Part shown: piece by piece, positions 1 to 6,520 of the stretch
How the letters are laid out: each line of letters starts with the position of its first letter
How positions within the stretch are numbered: the first letter of the stretch is position 1
Source of the DNA: UM-FILTER-49-7 sp964599895
Lineage (GTDB): Bacteria > Acidobacteriota > Holophagae > Thermotomaculales > Thermotomaculaceae
Length of the DNA: 13,195 nt
Direction: 5' to 3'
Assembly (NCBI GenBank): GCA_964599895.1
Contig: CAZRHT010000064.1
Location: 1-13,195 of the forward strand
Position numbers and translations under genes: made by a program
The notes under the pieces: generated by a model
What the model was told of the DNA's origin: nothing
The model's database searches: none
What the model saw: only the letters and a program-made list of their open reading frames with translations

Positions 1-435
1 ATTCTGAAGAAGTTTCTGGAACGGATTCTGCCGCTGGTGAATCCAAATTTTGAATACATAGATGGGGAGACCCGCCACACCCGCCGGCATGACCATTATC
101 CCGATTTCATTGCAATTTCCAACTGTGGTTACCCGGAGTATTCTCAGTTCCAGGTGATGAGCCACTTCTTCAGCCGGCTGGCCCGGGAAACAAATGCCGT
201 AGTGAAGCTGGAGATTTACCGGACCATGGGAGAGTTACTGAAGATTAAGAATATTTTATTGAATCCAGTTGTAAACAAGTATCTGAAAAATGTTGAGAAG
301 GCTGGGCTACAGTTTGTGCAGGACGGTTCTGTAAATGAAAAGCTGATGGAAAAATTGAAACAACCCCTGATCCCGGAAAAGATGTACAGGGAAATGGCCA
401 ATGTTCACTGGAAGAAAAAGCTCTCCCGTTTATAG
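1..435 (+). CDS. Flavodoxin/NADPH-dependent FMN reductase-like protein, C-terminal part
   Basis: The reading frame is open from base 1 and ends at a TAG (433-435), so the N-terminus lies outside the window; 144 codons are visible. A GTG at 37-39 is only an internal valine, since the frame continues upstream with plausible protein sequence. The visible part resembles the C-terminal half of flavodoxin-fold NAD(P)H-dependent FMN reductases or iron-sulfur flavoproteins. The clearest mark is the strand-plus-loop PDFIAISNCGYPE followed by a helix with HFFSRLAR and then EIYRTMGELL, a layout I recognise from such proteins. The N-terminal FMN-binding loop is off-window, so the cofactor is inferred. 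A redox role in the cytoplasm is likely; the substrate is unknown. Its last 35 bp overlap the next gene in another frame, suggesting translational coupling. Family assignment is moderate. Confidence 0.6.
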   Translation: MLKKFLERILPLVNPNFEYIDGETRHTRRHDHYPDFIAISNCGYPEYSQFQVMSHFFSRLARETNAVVKLEIYRTMGELLKIKNILLNPVVNKYLKNVEKAGLQFVQDGSVNEKLMEKLKQPLIPEKMYREMANVHWKKKLSRL

Positions 436-1375
436 AAAGCTCTCGGATTTTCTGAAGGAACGTTTCGGGGAACGGGTCTACCGGGTGACTGTGGATGGTG
501 GGTTCAGTTGTCCCAATAGAGACGGTCGAGATGGCAAGGTTCAGCCTTGTGCATTCTGTGACGAACGGGGGAGTGCAGCGGCCCATATTGATATAAAAGA
601 GGCATTGCAGTTTCAGTATGAAACCGGGTGTCGGAAGATTGAAGAGAAGCTGGGGATACGAAAATTCATTCCATATTTCCAATCGTTTACAAACACCTAT
701 GCCGAGACGGAGGTGTGCATCGCCCGGTATCTCTCTGTGATGGATGAAAGGGCGGTGGGAATCGCGATAGGAACGCGGCCCGACTGCATCGCGGAAGATT
801 TGCTGGACTGGCTGGGGAAACTATCAGAAGAAAAACTGGTGATTGTCGACCTCGGCGTGCAGTCCTTGACGGATCGGGTGTTAAGTCTGGTGCATCGTGG
901 TCACGATTCAGTTTCGACATTTCGAACGCTGGAACGTCTGTTAAAGTACCCGAACATCCACACCTGCGTACACCTGATATTCGGGTTGCCCACCGAGACA
1001 CGGCAGGAGATGATGTGCGCCACGCGGTTGTTTTCCGAATTCGGGGTTAACGGAGTAAAGCTTCATCAGTTGAATGTGTTAAAACGTACTGAAATTGCCA
1101 GATGGTATGAATATGGTCGGGTTTCTCCCCTGGAATTGGGCGAGTACGTTGACATTGTTGCGGATTTTCTGGAGCAGATTCCGCCGGATGTCGTCGTTCA
1201 TCGGCTTTCTGCCCGGGCGGATACCCATTCAGATTTGATTGCGCCGGATTGGGGACGGCTCCACCTGAAACCCACCCAAAAAATTGTGGACGAGCTTCAA
1301 CGAAGAAACAGCTGTCAGGGAAAGTTTTTTGGACAGAAACCTCAGGGGGCGGGTAGTACTGGTGACCGGTTATGA
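401..1375 (+). CDS. yhcC: Radical SAM protein, YhcC/TIGR01212 family
   Basis: A 324-residue radical SAM protein of the YhcC type. The iron-sulfur cysteines are C37, C50 and C53, in a CPNRDG...CAFC arrangement (C-x12-C-x2-C), which is the spaced variant typical of this subfamily rather than the common CxxxCxxC. Further family marks are the YFQSFTNTYA segment near residues 92-101, GTRPDC near 123-128, DLGVQS near 150-155 and HLIFGLPTE near 191-199, together making the SAM-binding TIM-barrel strands. The family is expected to bind a 4Fe-4S cluster and cleave S-adenosylmethionine; the biological substrate of YhcC proteins is not firmly established. The ATG at 401 is preceded by AGGGA at 388-392, about 8 bases away, supporting this start inside the end of the upstream reductase gene. 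The last roughly 20 residues look like a poorly conserved tail. Confidence 0.9.
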   Translation: MFTGRKSSPVYRKLSDFLKERFGERVYRVTVDGGFSCPNRDGRDGKVQPCAFCDERGSAAAHIDIKEALQFQYETGCRKIEEKLGIRKFIPYFQSFTNTYAETEVCIARYLSVMDERAVGIAIGTRPDCIAEDLLDWLGKLSEEKLVIVDLGVQSLTDRVLSLVHRGHDSVSTFRTLERLLKYPNIHTCVHLIFGLPTETRQEMMCATRLFSEFGVNGVKLHQLNVLKRTEIARWYEYGRVSPLELGEYVDIVADFLEQIPPDVVVHRLSARADTHSDLIAPDWGRLHLKPTQKIVDELQRRNSCQGKFFGQKPQGAGSTGDRL

Positions 1376-1401
1376 TGAGAACAGGACACAGGTGGTTTTG
1401 A

Positions 1402-1926
1402 ATGGTGGATACTGAGCGGTTGAAAAAGGGCGACGAAGAAGTCTTCCGGGAGTTTGTCAGTGAAACAGAGCGCCTGTTGATGTCGGTGAGCTTCGGTATC
1501 CTGTTGAATTCGGAGGACGCCCGTGACGCCGTTCAAGACACATACCTCCGGTTCTGGCGGTCCAGGGAACGACTGGATCCAAATGGGTACATTCAGGCAT
1601 ACCTGGTACAAATTTTGAGGAATGTATGTTTCACGATGTTGAAGAAGCGGGCAAACACAGTGGGGATAGATGAAATCCCCGAACCAGGGAAGAAGGAGAA
1701 TCCGTCTTCCCGCCTGGGAGAAAAGGAAGTTATCTCCAGGGCAATGGCGGTTCTCAAGGAGAAGGAACGAATGATTGTGGCAATGATTCATTATGAAAAT
1801 CTGGACTCCACTGAAGTAGGGATGGTTCTGGGGTTGTCCGCTTCCACCGTTCGCAGCCATTATCAGAGTGCCCGGACACGGATGAAGAATTACATTGTCC
1901 GTTACTTTCCGGAGTTCGCGAGATGA
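1402..1926 (+). CDS. ECF-type RNA polymerase sigma factor
   Basis: A 174-residue group 4 (extracytoplasmic function) sigma factor, a normal length for the family. Region 2 covers about residues 8-80; the segment SEDARDAVQDTYLRFWR (37-53) is the classic region 2 helix that contacts core polymerase and the -10 element. A short acidic linker (about 90-107) leads to region 4 (about 108-162), where DSTEVGMVLGLSASTVRSHY forms the helix-turn-helix that reads the -35 element. Regions 1 and 3 are absent, as expected. The ATG at 1402 has AGGTGG upstream at about 8 bases. Its stop codon overlaps the start of the anti-sigma gene in an ATGA, so the pair should be translated together. It probably directs transcription of an envelope-related regulon that may include this operon; the inducing signal cannot be read from the sequence. 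Confidence 0.93.
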   Translation: MVDTERLKKGDEEVFREFVSETERLLMSVSFGILLNSEDARDAVQDTYLRFWRSRERLDPNGYIQAYLVQILRNVCFTMLKKRANTVGIDEIPEPGKKENPSSRLGEKEVISRAMAVLKEKERMIVAMIHYENLDSTEVGMVLGLSASTVRSHYQSARTRMKNYIVRYFPEFAR

Positions 1927-2432
1927 ACGTTATGAAATGTAAGGAAGTTCAGAAACTCCTGCCATCATTTCAAAGGGGACTTCTGGATGCCGAGATTACA
2001 AAACTGGTTTCTGACCATTTGGCTTCCTGTGAATCATGCCAGGAGGCACTGGCACTGGAACACCGGGTTTCAGATCGTCTTGATGCTGTTTTTCGTGAAG
2101 AAGCAGATTCAGCGGCAGCGGTCGATATTGCGGAGATTGTACTGAAAAGGTCACACAGTGAGAAAGTATCAGTTTACGGTGGACACACCCGATTGAAACT
2201 TGTTTACCGTTTCGGTGCTGCTGCGGCGACAGTAGTGCTTGTACTCTGGTTGTCATCCCTTTTTCGCAATGTAAGTCCGGTAATTGAAATCGGTCGTGTT
2301 CAGGAGGCGCCTGTTCGGACAGCCTTTCTGCCAGAAAGCCCGGTTCGAACTCCGGAAGTACGGGATGTCCAGAGGAAAAGCACCGTAACTAAGTTGAAAG
2401 AAAACGTAGTCTGGATTTCATATACCAATTAG
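1923..2432 (+). CDS. Zinc-binding (ZAS-type) transmembrane anti-sigma factor
   Basis: A 169-residue predicted anti-sigma factor. The N-terminal cytoplasmic part carries the zinc anti-sigma motif: C6, then H32-x3-C36-x2-C39 (HLASCESC), as in zf-HC2 family proteins that bind and occlude ECF sigma factors. One transmembrane segment is visible at about residues 97-114 (hydrophobic run GAAAATVVLVLWLSSLF), leaving about 55 residues outside the cytoplasmic membrane. This outer part is proline/arginine/valine-rich and has no recognisable sensor domain. Start is the ATG inside the ATGA shared with the sigma gene, with GGAG about 8 bases upstream; a second in-frame ATG three codons later is possible. 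Release of the sigma factor could be by zinc/thiol redox change or by regulated proteolysis; the sequence does not decide between these. The stop codon overlaps the Shine-Dalgarno sequence of the next gene. Confidence 0.88.
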   Translation: MNVMKCKEVQKLLPSFQRGLLDAEITKLVSDHLASCESCQEALALEHRVSDRLDAVFREEADSAAAVDIAEIVLKRSHSEKVSVYGGHTRLKLVYRFGAAAATVVLVLWLSSLFRNVSPVIEIGRVQEAPVRTAFLPESPVRTPEVRDVQRKSTVTKLKENVVWISYTN

Positions 2433-2436
2433 GAGG
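2431..2436 (+). promoter_or_regulatory. Strong ribosome binding site overlapping anti-sigma stop codon
   Basis: AGGAGG lies 7 bases before the ATG at 2444 and shares two bases with the TAG (2430-2432) of the anti-sigma gene. This consensus site fixes the start of the exported protein and indicates that it is made from the same transcript as the sigma/anti-sigma pair, probably at a higher level. Confidence 0.8.
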
Positions 2437-2443
2437 ATTAATT

Positions 2444-3169
2444 ATGAGAAAACTGACAGTTTTATTGCTGGTCGTATTGGTCTCCGTCATTGGCTTTGCT
2501 CAGGACACGACTCCGAAAGAAACAGCTGACGTGCCGGCGAGACTGGATACTAGGGTGATTAAGTTGAAAGGACCGGAGTTATCCAATGCCTACTATAGTG
2601 CGATTCGGCGTATTGTTCGGGAAGATTACTCAACTGCTGCGAGCATAGATTATGATCAGAAGAGTAATGTACTGGTAATAACCGCAACACCCATTACCAT
2701 TGAAAAAGTGGAACGGCTTTTGAACAAGGTCGATGTGCGGCCGGATTCACTGACATTTCTGACTTACATCCTTCAGGTGGACGGCACAAAACAGTTTGAT
2801 GCCGGGCTTGACAAGACGGTTGTAAAGGAATTAAAGGAAATTGATATCAATGGGGCAAAAATCATCTATAAGTCCCGACTGAAGACCCTTAGCGGAAAGT
2901 CTCTCTCTGCCAGCATGATTCCGGATAATGGGGCGGGATATCGTCTGGGATTTCGCCCGGACGGGCGCCGTGGAAGCCTGGTTCTCAATCATTTTCAGGT
3001 TGAGAAGCTGATTCCGGCCAAGGACGCATCCGGAAAGGTTGTCTACGACAAATGGGGTGTCTTGGATACTTCTTTCCCGGTGAAGGAAGGAAAACCGGTG
3101 ATCGTCGGGATTTCCAACAAGAAGGATGATGGCGTGGTCCTCGCGGTCATGTTGTTGAAGAAAAAATAA
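2444..3169 (+). CDS. Exported protein with secretin N-domain-like region
   Basis: A 241-residue exported protein of no firmly recognised family. It begins with a clear signal peptide (MRK, then a hydrophobic run to about residue 19, cleavage likely in GFAQ-D). Residues about 35-92 resemble the short N-domains of secretins (NolW/STN-like): VIKLKG near the start, then a stretch like YDQKSNVLVITATP followed by ITIEKVERLLNKVD, the usual beta-strand/helix pattern in which a conserved 'N-x-L-x-I-x-A' strand precedes a helix. Residues about 93-241 are beta-rich and could resemble a shortened secretin-like wall segment, but at this length no full outer-membrane pore is expected. Translation starts from a consensus AGGAGG. 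Position directly after a sigma/anti-sigma pair suggests it is a target or partner of that regulator. A function cannot be assigned; it may be a periplasmic accessory protein. Confidence 0.7.
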   Translation: MRKLTVLLLVVLVSVIGFAQDTTPKETADVPARLDTRVIKLKGPELSNAYYSAIRRIVREDYSTAASIDYDQKSNVLVITATPITIEKVERLLNKVDVRPDSLTFLTYILQVDGTKQFDAGLDKTVVKELKEIDINGAKIIYKSRLKTLSGKSLSASMIPDNGAGYRLGFRPDGRRGSLVLNHFQVEKLIPAKDASGKVVYDKWGVLDTSFPVKEGKPVIVGISNKKDDGVVLAVMLLKKK

Positions 3170-3170
3170 A

Positions 3171-3187
3171 GCGGCCCGCCGGGCCGC
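3171..3187 (-). terminator. Intrinsic terminator for the minus-strand operon
   Basis: A perfect 7-bp GC hairpin (GCGGCCC, 3-base loop, GGGCCGC). Read on the minus strand it is followed by TTTATTTTTT, which lies in the last codons of the plus-strand secretin-like gene. On the plus strand no T-run follows, so it should act mainly for transcripts arriving from the right, about 155 bp beyond the stop codon of the last minus-strand gene. Confidence 0.75.
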
Positions 3188-3280
3188 GTGGATGGTGAAT
3201 AGTGGATGGCGGATGGTTCAGAAAGGGACAAGGCAGGGAGTTGGCCATTCCAGTTATTTTCTGAACCCATCACCCATCAC
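3188..3280. repeat. Imperfect inverted repeat with GTGGATGG direct repeats at its left arm
   Basis: The arms GGTTCAGAAA (3215-3224) and TTTCTGAACC (3258-3267) are exact reverse complements with a 33-base loop. The similarity extends outwards imperfectly: the left flank carries GTGGATGG at 3188-3195 and 3202-3209 and CGGATGG at 3210-3216, and the right flank carries CCCATCACCCATCAC at 3266-3280. The element lies between the two convergent terminators. It could be an RNA-structured 3' UTR, a small palindromic repeat dispersed in the genome, or a degenerate miniature element. No terminal duplication or transposase is visible. Confidence 0.5.
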
Positions 3281-3323
3281 ATCTTTTTCGGACTCAACCT
3301 AAACCATGGTTTCTAATTAATCT

Positions 3324-3350
3324 GCGGCGCTCCATGCGCCGCTTATTTTT
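3324..3350 (+). terminator. Intrinsic terminator for the plus-strand sigma/anti-sigma/secretin-like operon
   Basis: A perfect 7-bp hairpin (GCGGCGC, loop TCCAT, GCGCCGC at 3324-3342) is followed on the plus strand by TTATTTTTTT. The T-run coincides with the stop codon and last lysine codons of the convergent minus-strand gene, so the plus transcript should end about 180 bases after its last gene and overlap the minus-strand gene end. Confidence 0.85.
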
Positions 3351-3861
3351 TTGGTTCTTGTTTTTTCTGCATGTCCTGAAGACCGGTCTGTTGAAGAATT
3401 TCCAATTCAAGACCATCGTAAGGGCAGTAGAGATAGTCGGAGTTCCGCCATATATGCCCCAGCGGGCAGACTTTATCACACTTGGCAGTAACAAAACGCA
3501 GGGATATCAGTTGTCGAAGCCGAAAAAAGACAATATCACCTTTCACCGTTTTGCCGCGAAACTGTATGTCCTCAATGCTCTCAACCGGTTCAGATCCTGT
3601 TCTGAGAAGCGTGATGAATAGCTTTCCATGTTTTCGATCCATTGAAATGAGGCTGGAGAAAAATACGTGTCGGGACAGGCCTCCCGCTTCCGTGAACCAG
3701 AAAGCATTTCCTTCCGCACTCCCGGGGATGGAAATTTCAGCGAGTTGATAGGTTTTGTTGTGATCAAGCTTAACAATCGCCTTGACCGCCGGAGGTGTCG
3801 CCTCGGCAAAAACAAGGCAGGAAGCAAGACTAAGAAAGAAAAAAAGTGCCTTTGCAAACAT
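3343..3861 (-). CDS. Small predicted lipoprotein or exported protein with C-terminal zinc-ribbon-like cysteines
   Basis: A 172-residue protein I do not recognise. It begins with a short charged start and a phenylalanine/leucine-rich hydrophobic run; LASC at residues 12-15 fits a lipobox, which would put a lipid on C15 and leave leucine at +2. A conventional cleavage after residues 19-21 (VFAEA) is the alternative. The middle is beta-rich and polar. Near the C-terminus C128, C132, H136 and C146 form a CPLGH...YCPYDG pattern like a small zinc ribbon, unusual for an exported protein. The tail is lysine/glutamine-rich. A strong Shine-Dalgarno (GGGGAGG, about 7 bases upstream) supports the ATG at 3859-3861. 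The gene starts 32 bp inside the end of the dapF-like gene and is the last gene of the minus-strand operon, two genes after a LolA-like carrier. Function unknown. Confidence 0.7.
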   Translation of the reverse strand: MFAKALFFFLSLASCLVFAEATPPAVKAIVKLDHNKTYQLAEISIPGSAEGNAFWFTEAGGLSRHVFFSSLISMDRKHGKLFITLLRTGSEPVESIEDIQFRGKTVKGDIVFFRLRQLISLRFVTAKCDKVCPLGHIWRNSDYLYCPYDGLELEILQQTGLQDMQKKQEPKK

Positions 3862-4588
3862 CAGTAACCTCCCCTGTGACGGTCATGGTCCCGGTTTCGT
3901 GATCCATACTTACAATGAGTTCGCTGCCGGATGGGGGCACAAAGACTGTTTTCCCGGGTCTGTGCATCCCTGCACTGAATGCCGCACATGCGGATCCGCA
4001 GCAGAGTGTGAAATCCTCAACACCCCGCTCAAAGGTAAGGATTTTGACTGTGTCAGTATTGTGTTCCCAGAAGGAGACATTCGTTCCGTTTGGAAAAACA
4101 GAGCTGTGGCGGATTTTTTCAGCTTTTTCCCGGGTCCTTGCAATGTCATTGGGATAACCGTGAATGAAAAAGTGCGGATTGCCTACAAAGACGTAGCGCC
4201 CGGCAAAACCTTCGACGGTCATCTCCTGAACCTGAACCATTTCAGGTCGAAAACGAAGTGAGGATAACCCCTTTTCAAACGCAAGGGTAACGGGCACATG
4301 GAACAATGAAAAGTTGTGGGGTATTTCCGGATGTTCCTGAAGCAGCCGGGCCAGGCACAGGGAACCGTTGATGCAGAACGAAAGCGTCCCGTCCGGATCG
4401 AAGTGCCGCACTTTGTCTCCCTGAACCAGCATCAAGCCATCAGCACCGATGCCAAAATGAGGACGACAGATGCGTCTGACGAGTACGGGTTCCTGGCCGG
4501 GAGGTACGTAGGACTGGCCGCTCTGTTCAATAATGACGATAAAGTCGTTTCCTGAGCTGTGGAGCTTGCGAAACGCTATTCCTGCCAT
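3830..4588 (-). CDS. dapF: Diaminopimelate epimerase-like protein (divergent active site)
   Basis: A 252-residue member of the DapF family, slightly short of the usual 260-280. DapF is a cofactor-independent two-cysteine enzyme that interconverts LL- and meso-diaminopimelate for lysine and peptidoglycan. Family marks: KLHSSGNDFIVI (8-19), GIGADGLMLV (46-55), VGNPHF (135-140), NGTNVSF (167-173) and ERG (187-189). Both expected catalytic cysteines are present, C72 in FCINGSLC and C197 in LCCGSAC. However, the first motif departs from the usual N-x-DGS...CGNG-x-RC: the substrate-contacting Asn is Asp (D64), one residue is missing before C72, CGNG has become CING, and the RC arginine is leucine. 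The start overlaps the lolA-like gene end by 13 bp. Fold assignment is firm; substrate may be diaminopimelate or another amino acid. Confidence 0.85.
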   Translation of the reverse strand: MAGIAFRKLHSSGNDFIVIIEQSGQSYVPPGQEPVLVRRICRPHFGIGADGLMLVQGDKVRHFDPDGTLSFCINGSLCLARLLQEHPEIPHNFSLFHVPVTLAFEKGLSSLRFRPEMVQVQEMTVEGFAGRYVFVGNPHFFIHGYPNDIARTREKAEKIRHSSVFPNGTNVSFWEHNTDTVKILTFERGVEDFTLCCGSACAAFSAGMHRPGKTVFVPPSGSELIVSMDHETGTMTVTGEVTDVCKGTFFLS

Positions 4589-5268
4589 TTCTCTTTTTTC
4601 AACCCCTTCAGGCTGATGTCAAATACTCCGGCTGGGAGTTTCTGGTTGATTTTGCAATGATGAAATGTAATTTCGGTGACTGAGTCGTCTTTCTCTTCAA
4701 CCTTGATACGATGAAACAACCTTGTGTCCGGATAGAGCCATACTTCGACAAGCTTCACGTGCTTTTTTACCCGCCGTTTCTTGGGAATAAAAATGATGTA
4801 AAGATCTTTCAGTTTTGTATCAATCTGCTTGATATAAAAATACTTGTTCAAAAATGTGAAGGCTTTGGACACATCCATGAAATTCATAATTGTGGATTCA
4901 TACTTTTTGACCTTCAATTTGGAATAAACGCCACGGTCCTGATCTACTTTGTACAGAAACTTACCTTCGGACATAACGGAAATGGTGTAGGGGTCGGTAA
5001 ACTGCCAGAGAAACTTCGCCGGCTTTTGGTAATAGAATTTACCCTTCGTGACTGCCGGTTCTTTCAAAAGCCGGGTAGACCGAACCTGCGTAAAGGATGC
5101 GGCCAATGTCTTGATAGTCTCATATTGGCTGGTTGTTTCCTGAAGGAGTTTTTCTACCTGATCTGCCGGCAGGGTATTTTCCTTTGCGTTTACCGGCAAC
5201 GCAATCAACACAAGTACAATCAGGAGGCCTAGAATTTTACTCAGGGAAATAGGGTCCTCTACACGCAT
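4576..5268 (-). CDS. lolA: LolA-like outer membrane lipoprotein carrier protein
   Basis: A 230-residue exported protein with LolA-type sequence. A signal peptide is visible: a polar N-terminus, then ILGLLIVLVLIALP and a likely cleavage after VNA (residue 28). The mature part shows the LolA pattern: a helix ending in LAASFTQVR (56-64), then KGKFYYQKPAKFLWQF (75-90), GKFLYKVD (102-109) and later strands with VEVWLYPDTRLFHRIKVEE. In LolA this beta-sheet 'open barrel' carries lipoproteins across the periplasm from LolCDE to the outer membrane. LolA-fold proteins are divergent, so a related lipid-carrier role is possible. It begins one base after the rho stop codon, with AAGGG upstream of the ATG, and its end overlaps the dapF-like gene by 13 bp. 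A predicted lipoprotein, a possible client, is two genes downstream. Confidence 0.82.
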   Translation of the reverse strand: MRVEDPISLSKILGLLIVLVLIALPVNAKENTLPADQVEKLLQETTSQYETIKTLAASFTQVRSTRLLKEPAVTKGKFYYQKPAKFLWQFTDPYTISVMSEGKFLYKVDQDRGVYSKLKVKKYESTIMNFMDVSKAFTFLNKYFYIKQIDTKLKDLYIIFIPKKRRVKKHVKLVEVWLYPDTRLFHRIKVEEKDDSVTEITFHHCKINQKLPAGVFDISLKGLKKEKWQE

Positions 5269-5269
5269 A

Positions 5270-6520
5270 TCAGCCCTTGCTCAGTGATTCGAGGAAATCC
5301 ACATTCCCCTTGAATTTTCCAAGCCGCTCCGTGAGGAGTTCCATTTTTTCGACCACGGAAAGCGGCGCCAGTACTTTGCGAAGTATCCAAACCCGGTTCA
5401 GTTCGAAGTCGCTGATCAGGAGCTCTTCTTTTCTTGTTCCTGAGCGGTCAATATCAATAGCGGGGAACACACGTTTGTCTGCCAGTTTGCGTTCGAGGAT
5501 CAGCTCCATATTGCCCGTGCCTTTGAATTCTTCAAAGATCACATCATCCATTCGGCTGCCGGTTTCAACGAGAGCGGTAGCGATGATCGTCAGGCTGCCG
5601 CCTTCTTCGATATTACGGGCCGCACCGAAAAAGCGTTTTGGTCGCTGCAAGGCGTTGGAATCAACACCACCGGACAATACTTTGCCGCTCGGGGGAACGA
5701 TCGTGTTGTAAGCACGGGCAAGGCGGGTGATGCTGTCCAGGAGAATAACCACATCTTTCTTGTACTCGACAAGACGTTTTGCTTTCTCAATTACCATTTC
5801 GGACACCTGGACGTGACGCGTTGCCGGTTCATCAAAAGTGGAGCTGATGACTTCCCCATTGACCGAGCGTTGCATGTCAGTGACTTCTTCCGGCCGCTCA
5901 TCAATGAGTAGCACGATGAGAAATATCTCCGGATGGTTTGCTGAAATACTGTTGGCAATGTTCTGGAGAAGGACAGTTTTTCCTGTGCGGGGCGGGGACA
6001 CGATCAGACCGCGCTGGCCCTTGCCGATGGGAGTCAACATGTCCATGATCCGGGTGGACATCCGTTTCGGATCGGGGGTTTCCAGTTTAATCCGTTCATC
6101 CGGATAGAGAGGGGTCAGGTTATCGAACAGTGCCTGCCGTTTGTATGACGGGGGCTCAAAATTGATAGCCTCGACCTTGATAAGTGCAAAATACCGTTCT
6201 CCTTCCTTTGGAGGACGAATCTGGCCGGAAACAGTATCTCCCGTCCGAAGTTCAAACTTCTTAATCTGGGAAGGTGACACGTAGATGTCATCCGGGCCGG
6301 GGAGGTAGTTGTAATCCGGCGCACGGAGGAAACCGAATCCTTCCGGCAGGATTTCAAGAACCCCCTCAGAAAAGATGAGGCCATTCTTCTCGGTCTGTCC
6401 CTGGAGGATGCGGAATATCAATTCCTGCTTTCTCAGGGCCGTGGCCCCCTCCAGTTTCAGTTCTTTCGCAATCGACATAAGTTCGTCAATTGTCTTCTCT
6501 TTCAATTCAGCGATATTCAT
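5270..6520 (-). CDS. rho: Transcription termination factor Rho
   Basis: A 416-residue Rho, the hexameric RNA helicase/translocase that ends transcription at non-intrinsic sites; length is the same class as E. coli Rho, with no large N-terminal insertion. Domains: N-terminal helical Rho_N (1-42, LKEKTIDELMSIAKEL), cold-shock-like RNA-binding domain (about 48-120, GVLEILPEGFGFLR), then the RecA-like ATPase. Walker A is SPPRTGKT (175-182); Walker B ends in VVILLDSITRLARAYN (257-272); the Q-loop LSGGVDSNALQ (282-292), the R-loop KGTGNMEL (333-340) and the arginine-finger region DIDRSGTRKEELL (357-369) are all present. The ATG is preceded by AAGGAG at about 8 bases and overlaps the engB stop by ATGA, so rho is translationally coupled. 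Sitting downstream of protease and ribosome-assembly genes means its level follows that operon, unless an unseen internal promoter exists. Confidence 0.98.
   Translation of the reverse strand: MNIAELKEKTIDELMSIAKELKLEGATALRKQELIFRILQGQTEKNGLIFSEGVLEILPEGFGFLRAPDYNYLPGPDDIYVSPSQIKKFELRTGDTVSGQIRPPKEGERYFALIKVEAINFEPPSYKRQALFDNLTPLYPDERIKLETPDPKRMSTRIMDMLTPIGKGQRGLIVSPPRTGKTVLLQNIANSISANHPEIFLIVLLIDERPEEVTDMQRSVNGEVISSTFDEPATRHVQVSEMVIEKAKRLVEYKKDVVILLDSITRLARAYNTIVPPSGKVLSGGVDSNALQRPKRFFGAARNIEEGGSLTIIATALVETGSRMDDVIFEEFKGTGNMELILERKLADKRVFPAIDIDRSGTRKEELLISDFELNRVWILRKVLAPLSVVEKMELLTERLGKFKGNVDFLESLSKG

Noticed and set aside
245..682. A 145-codon minus-strand open frame across the reductase/radical SAM junction
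   Set aside because: Both plus-strand genes have recognisable motifs here, and no ribosome site or family match supports the reverse frame.
3171..3187. Terminator for the plus-strand secretin-like gene
   Set aside because: The hairpin is followed by GTGGATGG on the plus strand, with no T-run; the better plus-strand terminator is at 3324-3350.
3782..4261. A 159-codon plus-strand open frame
   Set aside because: It lies opposite the dapF-like gene, which has clear family motifs; composition of the plus-strand product is not protein-like.
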